Shown one piece after another: positions 23,570 to 31,585 of a DNA stretch of 64,000 nt. Origin of the DNA: Parabacteroides sp. (GTDB lineage: Bacteria; Bacteroidota; Bacteroidia; Bacteroidales; Tannerellaceae); the NCBI GenBank assembly GCA_022775005.1, contig JALFJR010000061.1, forward strand, positions 19,943 through 83,942. The letters are read 5' to 3'. Positions within the stretch are counted from its first letter, which is position 1. Each line of letters begins with the position of its first letter. The notes under the pieces are model-generated. The model was not told the DNA's origin. It saw only the letters and a list, made by a program, of their open reading frames with translations, and made no database searches. A program made the translations under genes and the position numbers.

Positions 23570-24841
23570 TTACTCTTCTGTATATCTAATAATGGTTTGC
23601 TCGCGATCCGGTCCCACCGATACGATCTTTACGGGAACACCCAATTCCTCCTCCAAGAAAGAGAGGTAGGCATTGAACTCCTCGGGGAACTCATCCTCGC
23701 TCTTCATCTTCGTCAAATCGGTCTTCCAACCGGGCAGCTCTACATAGATTGGCTCTACCGTGTCGTCGATCTCGTAAGGGAACTCGTTCGTCTCCTCGCC
23801 GTTGATCTTGTAAGCGACACACGCCTTGATGGTGTCGAATGAATCGAGTACATCGCTCTTCATCATGATCAGCTGGCTCACTCCATTGATCATCACCGCA
23901 TATCTCAGCGCAACGAGGTCGATCCAACCGCAACGGCGCTTACGACCCGTAACGGCACCAAACTCATGACCTAACTGGCCAATCTTGTCGCCCACCTCAT
24001 CAAACAACTCTGTGGGGAATGGTCCGCTGCCGACACGTGTGCAATAGGCTTTGAAGATACCATATACCTCACCGACGTTGCGGGGAGAGATACCCAAACC
24101 GGTGCAGCAACCGGCGCAGATCGTGTTAGAAGAGGTTACGAACGGATAAGAGCCGAAATCAATATCCAGCATCGTGCCTTGCGCGCCCTCTGCCAGTACG
24201 GATTTCTCCTCTTTCAACAAACCGTTGATGAAGTGCTCGCTGTCGATCAGCTTAAACTGTTTCAAGTAGTTCAGTGCATCCATCCACTGTGCCTCCAGTT
24301 CCGTGATGTCGTATGTATAGTTCAAAGAACGCAAGATTGCTTCGTGACGGGCTTTAGCTACGGCATATTTCTCTTCAAAGTTATGCAGCAAATCACCTAC
24401 ACGCACACCGTTACGGCTCACCTTGTCTGTATAAGTCGGGCCAATGCCTTTGCCTGTCGTACCGATCTTTCCACTACCTTTCGCTGCCTCATATGCGGCA
24501 TCCAAGATGCGGTGGGTGGGCAGGATCAGGTGCGCTTTCTTAGAGATATAGAGTTGCTTGGTGATGTCGTGACCGCTGGCAGCCAAGGCCTCAGCCTCCT
24601 GCTTAAACAACAGCGGATCCAATACTACACCGTTACCGATCACATTGATTTTTCCTCCTTGGAAAATACCGGACGGGATGGAGCGTAACACATATTTCTC
24701 ACCGTTGAACTCCAGTGTATGTCCGGCGTTGGGACCTCCTTGGAAACGTGTAACCACATCGTACTTCGGAGTCAAGACATCGACAACCTTGCCTTTGCCT
24801 TCGTCGCCCCATTGCAATCCTAACAAAACATCTACTTTCAT
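23570..24841 (-). CDS. purA: Adenylosuccinate synthetase
   Basis: A 423-residue cytoplasmic enzyme that joins aspartate to IMP using GTP, the first step from IMP to AMP. The N-terminal P-loop-like signature LLGLQWGDEGKGKVVD (about 6-21) with the catalytic Asp is present. So are GPNAGHT (36-42), IGTTGKGIGPTYTDK (about 126-140), the IMP-binding VLAEGAQGTMLDIDFGSYPFVTSSN (about 214-238) and the GRKRRCGWIDL segment. Length and motifs are normal. The Fur-family gene lies about 30 bp upstream on the same strand, so the two may be co-transcribed. Confidence 0.97.
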   Translation of the reverse strand: MKVDVLLGLQWGDEGKGKVVDVLTPKYDVVTRFQGGPNAGHTLEFNGEKYVLRSIPSGIFQGGKINVIGNGVVLDPLLFKQEAEALAASGHDITKQLYISKKAHLILPTHRILDAAYEAAKGSGKIGTTGKGIGPTYTDKVSRNGVRVGDLLHNFEEKYAVAKARHEAILRSLNYTYDITELEAQWMDALNYLKQFKLIDSEHFINGLLKEEKSVLAEGAQGTMLDIDFGSYPFVTSSNTICAGCCTGLGISPRNVGEVYGIFKAYCTRVGSGPFPTELFDEVGDKIGQLGHEFGAVTGRKRRCGWIDLVALRYAVMINGVSQLIMMKSDVLDSFDTIKACVAYKINGEETNEFPYEIDDTVEPIYVELPGWKTDLTKMKSEDEFPEEFNAYLSFLEEELGVPVKIVSVGPDREQTIIRYTEE

Positions 24842-24871
24842 CTTTTATCTGTTTATTATATTCAACTCAAT

Positions 24872-25345
24872 TTATTTGTCGCTCTTTTTATCTTTGCTTT
24901 TTTGCCGTTGCCTGCACTTCGCACATTGCCCATAAATGTAGATGCAATGGTAAGCCGGCGTGAAACGATTCTTTCGCATGACGGAGGGATCAATGGGTTG
25001 CTCCTTGCTGCTTATCTTGCGGATACTTCCGCATTGTGTGCAAACAAGATGCGTGCGGTTGGTTGATAAACAACAGAGCCCAAACTGCTGTGTGCTGCCA
25101 TTGAGTGGATGGCGAGTCACCACATCCGCATCGATTAAAATCTCCAGCGTGTTATAAATCGTTGCCCGACTGACTGTGAACTGCTTTTTTTGCAGCAGAT
25201 CAAGGATCATGTTTACATCAAAAGGACCTTTGAAAGTGCAAATCACTTCCAAAACCTTGTGCCGCTCTTCGGTGCGCTTGAGGTGTTTACGTTCAAGGTA
25301 TGTATCGAATTGCCGCAGAATCGCTATGTACTCATTCTCTTTCAT
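24872..25345 (-). CDS. Fur-family transcriptional regulator
   Basis: The ORF track begins at a TTG (25354); the ATG at 25345 (MKENEYIAIL) is preferred and gives 157 residues. It has the winged-helix half (LKRTEERHKVLEVICTF, VSRATIYNTLEILIDADVVTRHPLNGSTQQFGL) and the dimerisation half with HLVCTQCGSIRKI and a C-terminal CAKC pair, which can hold a structural zinc. Whether it senses iron, zinc or peroxide is not clear from motifs. It is transcribed from a good promoter (TTTG-N18-TAACTTTG) directly upstream and lies in front of purA. The C-terminus is lysine rich (KSKDKKSDK). Confidence 0.9.
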   Translation of the reverse strand: MKENEYIAILRQFDTYLERKHLKRTEERHKVLEVICTFKGPFDVNMILDLLQKKQFTVSRATIYNTLEILIDADVVTRHPLNGSTQQFGLCCLSTNRTHLVCTQCGSIRKISSKEQPIDPSVMRKNRFTPAYHCIYIYGQCAKCRQRQKSKDKKSDK

Positions 25346-25366
25346 CCCTGCCAATCAGACGAACGG

Positions 25367-25396
25367 CAAAGTTAACGTATTTATTTTAATCGCAAA
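25367..25396 (-). promoter_or_regulatory. Promoter of the Fur-family regulator
   Basis: On the minus strand TTTG (25396-25393) and TAACTTTG (25374-25367) are separated by 18 nt, close to the Bacteroidetes consensus. The -7 lies about 20 nt before the ATG at 25345, which also argues against the longer TTG start. Confidence 0.65.
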
Positions 25397-25405
25397 GCTT
25401 CGCGC

Positions 25406-26083
25406 TTAATTATCAAACTCGAATTTGAAATCATTATACAAATCTTTCCATAGCAATCGTTCCGGTTGGCGTTTGATGTATTGATTTACCCCTTCTAATA
25501 GGTGAGTGGCTTGTTGAGGATCTTGCCGACCATAGAAGCGCAGGGCCTGAACGGCGGCTCGTCGTTCAAATAGGCTGACATCACTGCCTATCGTTTTCAG
25601 GGCCTCCGCAATCGTCTGCTCGATCAGGGGAGCAGCCAGCGGCCAGCGGTTTTTGAACCGTTCTGCTTGCAAGAGGAAGGCTGCGGCTCGCCCATACGGC
25701 CAATCCGTGCGGGTGTAAATCGCATTGACCAACTCCTCCGCATAGGGTAAACGAGACAGCAAGTGTTTGCTCAGCAACTCGATGATCTCCGGATAGGGCG
25801 CTTCCTCGATCCAACGCAAGGCTTCCGGCATGGGAAACTCTTGCAGGGGTTGCAAAAGGGTGGCCAATATCTTGAGCTCCCGGCAATCGGCTGCCCATAG
25901 CGCATGAGCCAAAGAGGTGCTTGGCTCATGCTGTTGGGCGATCACTTTGATTTCGGGATAAGAAACCCCGAAGTTCAGTTTATAGCGTAGGCCTTTTTCT
26001 CGCATACTGCTCGCTGTCACGCCATTCATGGCCAGACGTAACTGATTGCGTATGCTGCGAATGGTCTCTTGCGTGGTCTCCAT
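25406..26083 (-). CDS. DNA alkylation repair protein (AlkD-like, HEAT-like repeats)
   Basis: A 225-residue all-helical protein resembling AlkD-type DNA glycosylases. The opening (IRNQLRLAMNGVTASSMREKGLRYKLNFGVSYPEIKVIAQ) and the repeat LAHALWAADCRELKILATLLQP match the family's start, where bacterial members recognise alkylated bases with HEAT-like repeats. Later repeats include YAEELVNAIYTRTDWPYGRAAAFLLQ and LFERRAAVQALRFYGRQDPQQA. Catalytic aspartate and tryptophan positions cannot be assigned with certainty by eye, and some Bacteroidetes members may not be active glycosylases. Its start is 2 bp downstream of the DPP III stop codon, so it is probably co-transcribed with that gene. Confidence 0.85.
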   Translation of the reverse strand: METTQETIRSIRNQLRLAMNGVTASSMREKGLRYKLNFGVSYPEIKVIAQQHEPSTSLAHALWAADCRELKILATLLQPLQEFPMPEALRWIEEAPYPEIIELLSKHLLSRLPYAEELVNAIYTRTDWPYGRAAAFLLQAERFKNRWPLAAPLIEQTIAEALKTIGSDVSLFERRAAVQALRFYGRQDPQQATHLLEGVNQYIKRQPERLLWKDLYNDFKFEFDN

Positions 26084-26085
26084 GC

Positions 26086-28134
26086 TTAATTGTTATAAGT
26101 CGGTAGGAATGAATAGTTGCGGCTGTAACGCAACATTTGCTCGGCATATCCCTCGGAGTAATCCAACACGATGTCTGTCACCTCGCCTTTGGCGTTCTTC
26201 ACCTCCTTCATGATCGGATTGACAAAGCCTTTGTAGGGCGCCAAGTTCAACTTAGCATAGCGCTCCAGCACCTCTTTGTGCAGGGCTGGATCCACTTTCA
26301 CGCCATAGTTTTCTACCAATGCTTTGCCTGACGCATAGTCGCCTTCGCTCTTGATGCGCTGAACTTCGGCTAACAGCTTGCCAAACAACTCACGGAGCTT
26401 GTCGTAGTCGTTGACCACGATGTAATGTTTGCCCTCTTTTTCCGCAAGCTCGATCACCTTCTCTGCCTTGCCCTGCTCATACGCCCATTTGGCAATCAGC
26501 TGACGGTTGCGCATGTGAGCCTCCGTCACATCCTTGCCTAACTCAATGCGCACCAATTGGGTCATCAAGCCGTTCATGATGTATTTGTAGTAAGCCGCTT
26601 TATAGGCATCCTCGTTGGGTAGCAATCCCAGTTCGATGATCTTGGGATCTGCCATATAGTAGAGGGCGAACAGGTCGGCACGCGCCTCCTCCAACGTAGA
26701 GCTGTAAGCCTTTAAGGCATCAGGATCGGTACCGGGTAACAATTTACCGGAGCCATGTCCCAAGCACTCATGCAGATCCGTGTGCAGATTATCGCTTTGG
26801 AAACCATATTGCTTGCTCAGTTCACGCTCTGTGTCGCTCCAGATAAACTCCTCGCCAAAACCATTGCCTTGAGCAGCCTTGTCGTAGGCCTCAGTGATAT
26901 TCTCGATGGTGACAGACTTGGAACCATGATCCCGACGGATCCAATCGGCATTAGGAAGGTTGATGCCAATCGGGGTAGCCGGGTAGCAATCGCCAGCCAG
27001 CATCGCTACGGTGATGACCTTTGCGCTGACACCTTTCACCTCTTCCTTCTTGAAACGTGCATCTACCGGAGAGTGATCCTCAAACCATTGTGCTTTGTCG
27101 CTGATGATCCTCGTGCGGGTGGTAGCCTCTTTGTTGATGAAGTTCACGGTGGATTCCCAAGAGGCCTTCATGCCAAGCGGATCGCCGTAGGTCTCGATGA
27201 ATCCGTTCACAAAATCCACCTCCGAAGCGGTATCCTCTACCCAAAGGATGGAGTAGGCGTCGAATGTTTTCAAGTCTCCTGTTTGATAATAGGCGATCAG
27301 TTTCTCGATGATGGCCTTCTGTGCGTCGTTCTCCGCAAAAGGAATGGCGGCTTGCAACTCAGCCACGATGTGCTCAATGGCTTCGCTATATAATCCACCC
27401 ACTTTCCATACCTTCTCTTTGATCTCACCGTTCTCTTTCACCAAACGACTGTTCAAACCGTAGGAGATGGGGGCGATCGTGTCTTGTCCCTGTTTCATCT
27501 GGGCGTAGAAATCTTCTACTTCCTTTTGGTTGATACCACCGCCATAATAGTTATTGGAAGAGGCTAAGATCAAATCATCATCACCACTTTGCACGCTTCG
27601 CTTGGGCATAACGGAAGGATCGAACATCACACGAGCCAACTTGGCCAGCAGTTGATCTACGTTCTCACCCTGCTGCAGGGGTAATTTGCTGGCATCTACT
27701 TGATGCAGGCAGTTCATGAAGAACTCGGCAGAGAATTCCGGTTGGAATTTATCCAACGCATAGTGATGGTGAATGCCACTGGAGAACCATACTCGTTTCA
27801 GATAGGTCTCCAATGCCTTAAATTCAGGGTTCTCTCGATCCCCCTTGTAATCGGTGTAAATGACCTCTAATGTGCGGCGAATCGCTAAGTTGTAGCGTCC
27901 GTTTTGATCGAAAAGAATATCTCGACCCATCAAGGCAGCCTCAGAGAGGTGATATAATAACTGTTTTTGTCTTAACGAGAGTGATTCGAATCCGGGTACT
28001 TGGTAACGCAAGATCTCCAGATCGGCGAATTTATCTACCATATAATTAAATTCTTTAGAGGACCCCTTGTCGGCTTGCCCTGTGCAGGCAGTCATAGCCA
28101 CGGCGGTCATGAGTGATAACATTATTTTCTTCAT
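26086..28134 (-). CDS. Dipeptidyl peptidase III lipoprotein (M49)
   Basis: A 682-residue zinc exopeptidase that releases dipeptides from the N-termini of short peptides. The signature HECLGHGSGK is the M49 HExxGH motif, with the downstream EEARADLFALYYM supplying the third zinc ligand. The N-terminus (MKKIMLSLMTAVAMTACTGQ) is a lipoprotein signal with a cysteine at about residue 17, so it should be envelope-located, unlike eukaryotic cytosolic DPP III. The length fits the bacterial M49 group known in Bacteroides. It is preceded by a strong promoter (TTTG-N19-TATCTTCG), transcribed divergently from mnmA, and followed 2 bp later by the AlkD-like gene. Confidence 0.95.
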   Translation of the reverse strand: MKKIMLSLMTAVAMTACTGQADKGSSKEFNYMVDKFADLEILRYQVPGFESLSLRQKQLLYHLSEAALMGRDILFDQNGRYNLAIRRTLEVIYTDYKGDRENPEFKALETYLKRVWFSSGIHHHYALDKFQPEFSAEFFMNCLHQVDASKLPLQQGENVDQLLAKLARVMFDPSVMPKRSVQSGDDDLILASSNNYYGGGINQKEVEDFYAQMKQGQDTIAPISYGLNSRLVKENGEIKEKVWKVGGLYSEAIEHIVAELQAAIPFAENDAQKAIIEKLIAYYQTGDLKTFDAYSILWVEDTASEVDFVNGFIETYGDPLGMKASWESTVNFINKEATTRTRIISDKAQWFEDHSPVDARFKKEEVKGVSAKVITVAMLAGDCYPATPIGINLPNADWIRRDHGSKSVTIENITEAYDKAAQGNGFGEEFIWSDTERELSKQYGFQSDNLHTDLHECLGHGSGKLLPGTDPDALKAYSSTLEEARADLFALYYMADPKIIELGLLPNEDAYKAAYYKYIMNGLMTQLVRIELGKDVTEAHMRNRQLIAKWAYEQGKAEKVIELAEKEGKHYIVVNDYDKLRELFGKLLAEVQRIKSEGDYASGKALVENYGVKVDPALHKEVLERYAKLNLAPYKGFVNPIMKEVKNAKGEVTDIVLDYSEGYAEQMLRYSRNYSFLPTYNN

Positions 28135-28182
28135 ATATTCATTGCTTTTGTCTCCCGATTCAGGTTGTCTGTCCGACTGGCG

Positions 28183-28213
28183 CGAAGATACGTATTATGG
28201 AGCCAATATCAAA
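28183..28213 (-). promoter_or_regulatory. Promoter of the dipeptidyl peptidase III gene
   Basis: On the minus strand TTTG (28213-28210), a 19-nt spacer and TATCTTCG (28190-28183) match the Bacteroidetes consensus at 11 of 12 conserved-position bases or better. A divergent -7-like TATTTTTG for mnmA lies at 28232-28239. Confidence 0.65.
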
Positions 28214-28263
28214 GGTTTGCGTTTTTTTCTCTATTTTTGCCTTCGTATTAAACAAAGAAAGAA

Positions 28264-29331
28264 ATGGAGATCGCAGCATTAGTTTCTGGAGGAGTGGATA
28301 GCTCCGTGGTGGTACATTTATTAAAGGAGGCAGGCTATGAGCCAACTATCTTTTACATCCGCATCGGGATGGAGGATAAGGATGGCTATATTGATTGTCC
28401 GGCGGAGGAAGATATTGAGATTACCTCGTATATCGCCCGCAAATATGGTTGTCGGTTTGAGATCGTTTCCCTGCACGAGGAGTATTGGGATCGGGTGGTT
28501 AGCTATACGATTGATTCGGTGAAACGGGGATTGACACCCAATCCGGATATGATGTGCAATAAGTTCATTAAGTTTGGTTGCTTCGAGGAGAAGTGGGGCA
28601 AGGACTTTGACAAGATTGCTACGGGTCATTATGCGACTACGACAGAGATAGATGGCAAGGTGTGGCTTTCGACCGCTAAAGATCCGGTGAAAGATCAAAC
28701 CGATTTCTTGGGGCAGATTACCCGCTTGCAGATTCAGAAGCTGATGTTCCCGATTGGTCATTTGATGAAGAGTGAGGTGCGAACCATAGCGGAGGCTCAG
28801 AAGTTGCCCAGTGCCAAGCGGAAAGATAGCCAAGGCATCTGTTTCTTGGGCAAAATCAACTACAATGAGTTTATCGAGCGTTATTTAGGAAAGCGCACCG
28901 GTAAGATTGTGGAATTGGAGACCGGGAAAGTTGTAGGCAAGCACAATGGCTATTGGTTTCACACGATTGGTCAGCGTAAGGGCTTGGGCTTGAGTGGTGG
29001 CCCTTGGTTTGTGATCAAGAAAGACATCAAACGCAATATCATCTATGTGTCTAATGGCTATGACCCGGAGACGCAATATGGAAAAGTAATCAATATGCAA
29101 GGATTTGATTTCATCACGGAGGATCCTTGGGGAGAGTTCACTGACGAAAAGGAGATTACTTTCAAGATTCGTCACACACCGGAGTTTACAAAGGGGCGAC
29201 TTCGTCGCATTGGCGATTTGTATCGGATAGAATCAGATGAGAAAATCCAGGGTATTGCTCCCGGGCAGTATGGCGTTGTGTATGATCAAGATCATCACCT
29301 CTGTTATGGCAGTGGAATGATCATTGAATAA
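28264..29331 (+). CDS. mnmA: tRNA 2-thiouridylase MnmA
   Basis: A 355-residue enzyme that thiolates U34 of tRNAs for Lys, Glu and Gln. The ATP-pyrophosphatase P-loop SGGVDSS (residues 8-14), the catalytic Cys in [15 protein letters not shown] (about 95-109), the ATP-site GHYATT and the second catalytic Cys in [10 protein letters not shown] (about 197-206) are all present. The C-terminal tRNA-binding part [16 protein letters not shown] and the [14 protein letters not shown] barrel are normal. It is transcribed alone, divergent from the DPP III gene and convergent with prs. Bacteroidetes often have more than one MnmA-like protein, so a paralogue elsewhere is possible. Confidence 0.93.
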   Translation: MEIAALVSGGVDSSVVVHLLKEAGYEPTIFYIRIGMEDKDGYIDCPAEEDIEITSYIARKYGCRFEIVSLHEEYWDRVVSYTIDSVKRGLTPNPDMMCNKFIKFGCFEEKWGKDFDKIATGHYATTTEIDGKVWLSTAKDPVKDQTDFLGQITRLQIQKLMFPIGHLMKSEVRTIAEAQKLPSAKRKDSQGICFLGKINYNEFIERYLGKRTGKIVELETGKVVGKHNGYWFHTIGQRKGLGLSGGPWFVIKKDIKRNIIYVSNGYDPETQYGKVINMQGFDFITEDPWGEFTDEKEITFKIRHTPEFTKGRLRRIGDLYRIESDEKIQGIAPGQYGVVYDQDHHLCYGSGMIIE

Positions 29332-29343
29332 TTATGAATTTTG

Positions 29344-29420
29344 AATTATGAGTTTTGAATTTTGAATTAAGCGTTGGATAGCCATTATCGTCTATCATTC
29401 AAAATTCAAAACTCATAATT
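29344..29420. repeat. Perfect 24-bp inverted repeat between mnmA and prs
   Basis: The arm AATTATGAGTTTTGAATTTTGAAT (29344-29367) is exactly complementary to 29397-29420, with a 29-nt loop. The left arm is preceded by a related unit (ATTATGAATTTTG). It fills the gap between convergent genes, so it may end transcription from both sides, and it looks like a dispersed Bacteroidetes repeat. Confidence 0.85.
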
Positions 29421-29425
29421 ATTTG

Positions 29426-30367
29426 TTAGATTTTGTAGAGGGAGCTGATAGACTCACCGCTGCATACGCGACGGATCGCCTCAGCAAACATGTCGGCGAT
29501 AGACAGCACCTTTACCTTTGCGCATTTCTTTGCGTAAGGAATAGAATCCGTAAAGATCATCTCGGTCAAAGCGGATTGATCAACACGAGTAGAAGCCGGA
29601 TCAGACATCACCGCATGGCTGGCAATTGCACGAACTGATTTCGCACCATTCTCCATCATCAAGTTGGCCGCTTTCGTGATCGTGCCTGCGGTATCTACCA
29701 TATCATCTACCAAAAGAACATCCAATCCCTTCACGTCACCAATGATGCGCATCTCTGCGACTTCATTCGCACGCAAGCGAGATTTGTGGCAAATAACCAT
29801 CGGTACACCTAAATATTTAGAATAGCTGCTCGCACGCTTCGTACCACCTACGTCAGGTGTAGCGATACAAAGATTATCAATAGGCAGAGCGTTCTTAATG
29901 TGCTCCAAGAATACCGTTGAGGCATACAAGTGATCCACCGGCACGTTGAAAAATCCTTGAATCTGGTCAGCGTGCAGATCCATTGTGATCAAGCGATTGA
30001 TACCTGCGGTACTCAACATATCGGCGATCAATTTTGCACCGATAGAGACACGCGGTTTGTCTTTTCTATCTTGACGTGCCCAACCGAAATAGGGAATAAC
30101 TGCGATGATCGAATGTGCGGATGCACGTTTAGCGGCGTCAATCATCAACAACAACTCCATCAGATTGTCAGAGTTGGGGAAGGTAGATTGCACCAAGAAT
30201 ACATCTTTGCCACGAATGGATTCCTCGTAAGAAACGGAGAACTCACCATCAGCGAAGTGCTGGATATTCATTTGTCCCAGAGGACAACCTAAACTTTTGC
30301 AAATTTTCTCTGCAAGGTAACGGGAGTTGGTTCCCGAGAACACCAAGAATGGAGTTTGTGCGCTCAT
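29426..30367 (-). CDS. prs: Ribose-phosphate pyrophosphokinase
   Basis: A 313-residue enzyme making PRPP from ribose 5-phosphate and ATP for nucleotide, histidine and NAD synthesis. It shows FSGTNSRYLAEKICKSLG (10-27), FADGEFSVSYEESIRGKDVFLVQS (38-61), the ATP-binding PYFGWARQDRKDKPRVSIGAKLIADML (about 92-118), the PRPP loop (VLLVDDMVDTAGTITKAA) and a flexible catalytic segment with KSRLRANEVAE. Length and motifs are normal. A consensus -7 (TAATTTTG, 30413-30406) lies about 40 nt upstream of its ATG. A separate small transcript with its own terminator appears to end before that point. Confidence 0.96.
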   Translation of the reverse strand: MSAQTPFLVFSGTNSRYLAEKICKSLGCPLGQMNIQHFADGEFSVSYEESIRGKDVFLVQSTFPNSDNLMELLLMIDAAKRASAHSIIAVIPYFGWARQDRKDKPRVSIGAKLIADMLSTAGINRLITMDLHADQIQGFFNVPVDHLYASTVFLEHIKNALPIDNLCIATPDVGGTKRASSYSKYLGVPMVICHKSRLRANEVAEMRIIGDVKGLDVLLVDDMVDTAGTITKAANLMMENGAKSVRAIASHAVMSDPASTRVDQSALTEMIFTDSIPYAKKCAKVKVLSIADMFAEAIRRVCSGESISSLYKI

Positions 30368-30405
30368 TTTTGTAATTTATAAATGAATAGATTTGAATCG
30401 TGCCG

Positions 30406-30413
30406 CAAAATTA
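30406..30413 (-). promoter_or_regulatory. -7 element of prs
   Basis: TAATTTTG on the minus strand, a full match to TAnnTTTG, 39 nt before the prs ATG. The -33 is not recognisable. Confidence 0.5.
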
Positions 30414-30443
30414 CAAAACTTATTTACATTCCCTTGCTTATTA

Positions 30444-30525
30444 GAAAAGAAAAAAGCCCCGAACCGCACGGTCGGGGGCTTTTCTATAGGCTGTGAAGTT
30501 AGTCCTTATTGAGGAACATCTCCAT
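30444..30525 (-). ncRNA. Candidate small RNA (about 80 nt) with own promoter and terminator
   Basis: On the minus strand a promoter TTTG-N19-TATCTTTA (30561-30531) is followed about 45 nt later by a strong intrinsic terminator: GCCCCCGACC/GGUUCGGGGC over a four-base loop, then a U-run (UUUUUUCUUUU). The expected transcript is about 80 nt. An 8-codon reading frame (MEMFLNKD) lies within it, so it could instead be a leader peptide. It ends about 75 nt before the prs start codon. It does not resemble SRP, 6S or tmRNA. Confidence 0.6.
30446..30480 (-). terminator. Intrinsic terminator of the candidate small RNA
   Basis: A ten-pair stem with one mismatch (GCCCCCGACC with GGUUCGGGGC), loop GUGC, followed by a long U-rich tract in the minus-strand transcript. 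No annotated gene on that strand ends here. Confidence 0.8.
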
Positions 30526-30530
30526 CAGCG

Positions 30531-30561
30531 TAAAGATAGAGTGGATTAATTTTTCTGCAAA
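30531..30561 (-). promoter_or_regulatory. Promoter of the candidate small RNA
   Basis: TTTG at 30561-30558, spacer 19 nt, TATCTTTA at 30538-30531 on the minus strand. This is one of the best consensus promoters in the window and has no protein-coding gene directly behind it. Confidence 0.7.
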
Positions 30562-30631
30562 CAAACAACAGAATGAGGAGACGAGCAAATTAAAGGTTTT
30601 AAGGGGCACTGTTGAGGGTATAAATTGTTAT

Positions 30632-30687
30632 TTAGGGGCGAAATTTACTATTCAGGGGCGAAAATTCCGATGGAATGATTATTTTTG
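30632..30687 (+). promoter_or_regulatory. Promoter and tandem repeat upstream of the LytTR regulator
   Basis: Two copies of AGGGGCGAAA (30634-30643 and 30654-30663), 20 bp apart, lie just upstream of the -7 element TATTTTTG (30680-30687). A less exact AGGGGCA is at 30602. LytTR regulators usually bind pairs of short direct repeats about two helical turns apart, so this may be an autoregulatory site. Confidence 0.5.
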
Positions 30688-30720
30688 CAACCGATTAATG
30701 CGTCAAAAGGAGATTTATCA

Positions 30721-31569
30721 ATGGGCATGTGGGATAAAAATATACCATCTTATATCTACGATAAGCAGCATATCGTGCAACTTATTTTGTGGACAGCCTT
30801 TTTTGCGTTGGTCTTTATCAATATCTATAAGCCCTTCAGCTCCTCTTCTTGGTATGATATTTCGGAGTTTAAGTTCTTTGTCTTCTCCAGCTTAATCATC
30901 CTGACGGGTGTCTTGGTGGTGGTGTTGAGTCGTATCATCATGTTCCACTGGGGGAAACGACACGCCATCTCTGTGGGAAACTATTCGATTTGGATCCTGT
31001 TAGAGATCTTCTTCATGTCGTTGTTCTATACGATTTATACATTGGTGCTTAATCCGGAAAGGGAATACATGGATGTGTTTGAGACCTCTACCATCAATAC
31101 CAGTTTGGTGTTGCTGCTGCCCTATTCAGTGTTGCATTTTTACTTTTCCTATAAAGATAAAGAGCGGCGATTGTTGCTGTTGGAAGAGCATCAAGAGGAG
31201 GTCATAGCTCGGCAAAGCGTTTTTTCATTCTATGATGAGAAACAAGAGCTTCGCCTGTCAGTGAAGCGAAGCGAATTGCTCTATTTGGAGTCGGCGGATA
31301 ATTATGTCTGCATCTGGTATCTGAGCAAAGGGCAATTGACCAAATTCCTCCTGCGCAACTCCTTGAAGGCGATGGAAGAACACTTCGCGGACACGAATGT
31401 GCTGCGTTGTCATCGCTCCTATATGGTCAATTTTGAGCAAGTGAAAGTGATTCGTCGGGAGAAGGAGGGGATTTTCCTTGAGTTAGGGATCGAGCGGGTG
31501 CCCGATATCCCCATCTCAAAGACTTATAGCGAGAAGGTTATGCGGTGGTTCCAGACCTATTCCGCATAA
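30721..31569 (+). CDS. Membrane-bound LytTR-family transcriptional regulator
   Basis: I place the start at the ATG at 30721 (MGMWDKNIPSYI), after an AAAGGAG and downstream of the -7 at 30680-30687; the ORF-track start at 30685 would lie inside the promoter. The 282-residue protein has four predicted helices in its first half (VQLILWTAFFALVFINI, FFVFSSLIILTGVLVVVLSRI, IWILLEIFFMSLFYTIYTLVL, SLVLLLPYSVLHFYFSY). A short linker follows, then a C-terminal LytTR DNA-binding domain (LYLESADNYVCIWYL, LRNSLKAMEEHF, VLRCHRSYMVNF, ISKTYSEKVMRWF). There is no receiver domain, so it probably senses a membrane or envelope signal directly. Its targets are unknown apart from possible self-regulation. Confidence 0.88.
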   Translation: MGMWDKNIPSYIYDKQHIVQLILWTAFFALVFINIYKPFSSSSWYDISEFKFFVFSSLIILTGVLVVVLSRIIMFHWGKRHAISVGNYSIWILLEIFFMSLFYTIYTLVLNPEREYMDVFETSTINTSLVLLLPYSVLHFYFSYKDKERRLLLLEEHQEEVIARQSVFSFYDEKQELRLSVKRSELLYLESADNYVCIWYLSKGQLTKFLLRNSLKAMEEHFADTNVLRCHRSYMVNFEQVKVIRREKEGIFLELGIERVPDIPISKTYSEKVMRWFQTYSA

Positions 31570-31585
31570 CCTTCGGTGGTTGCTT

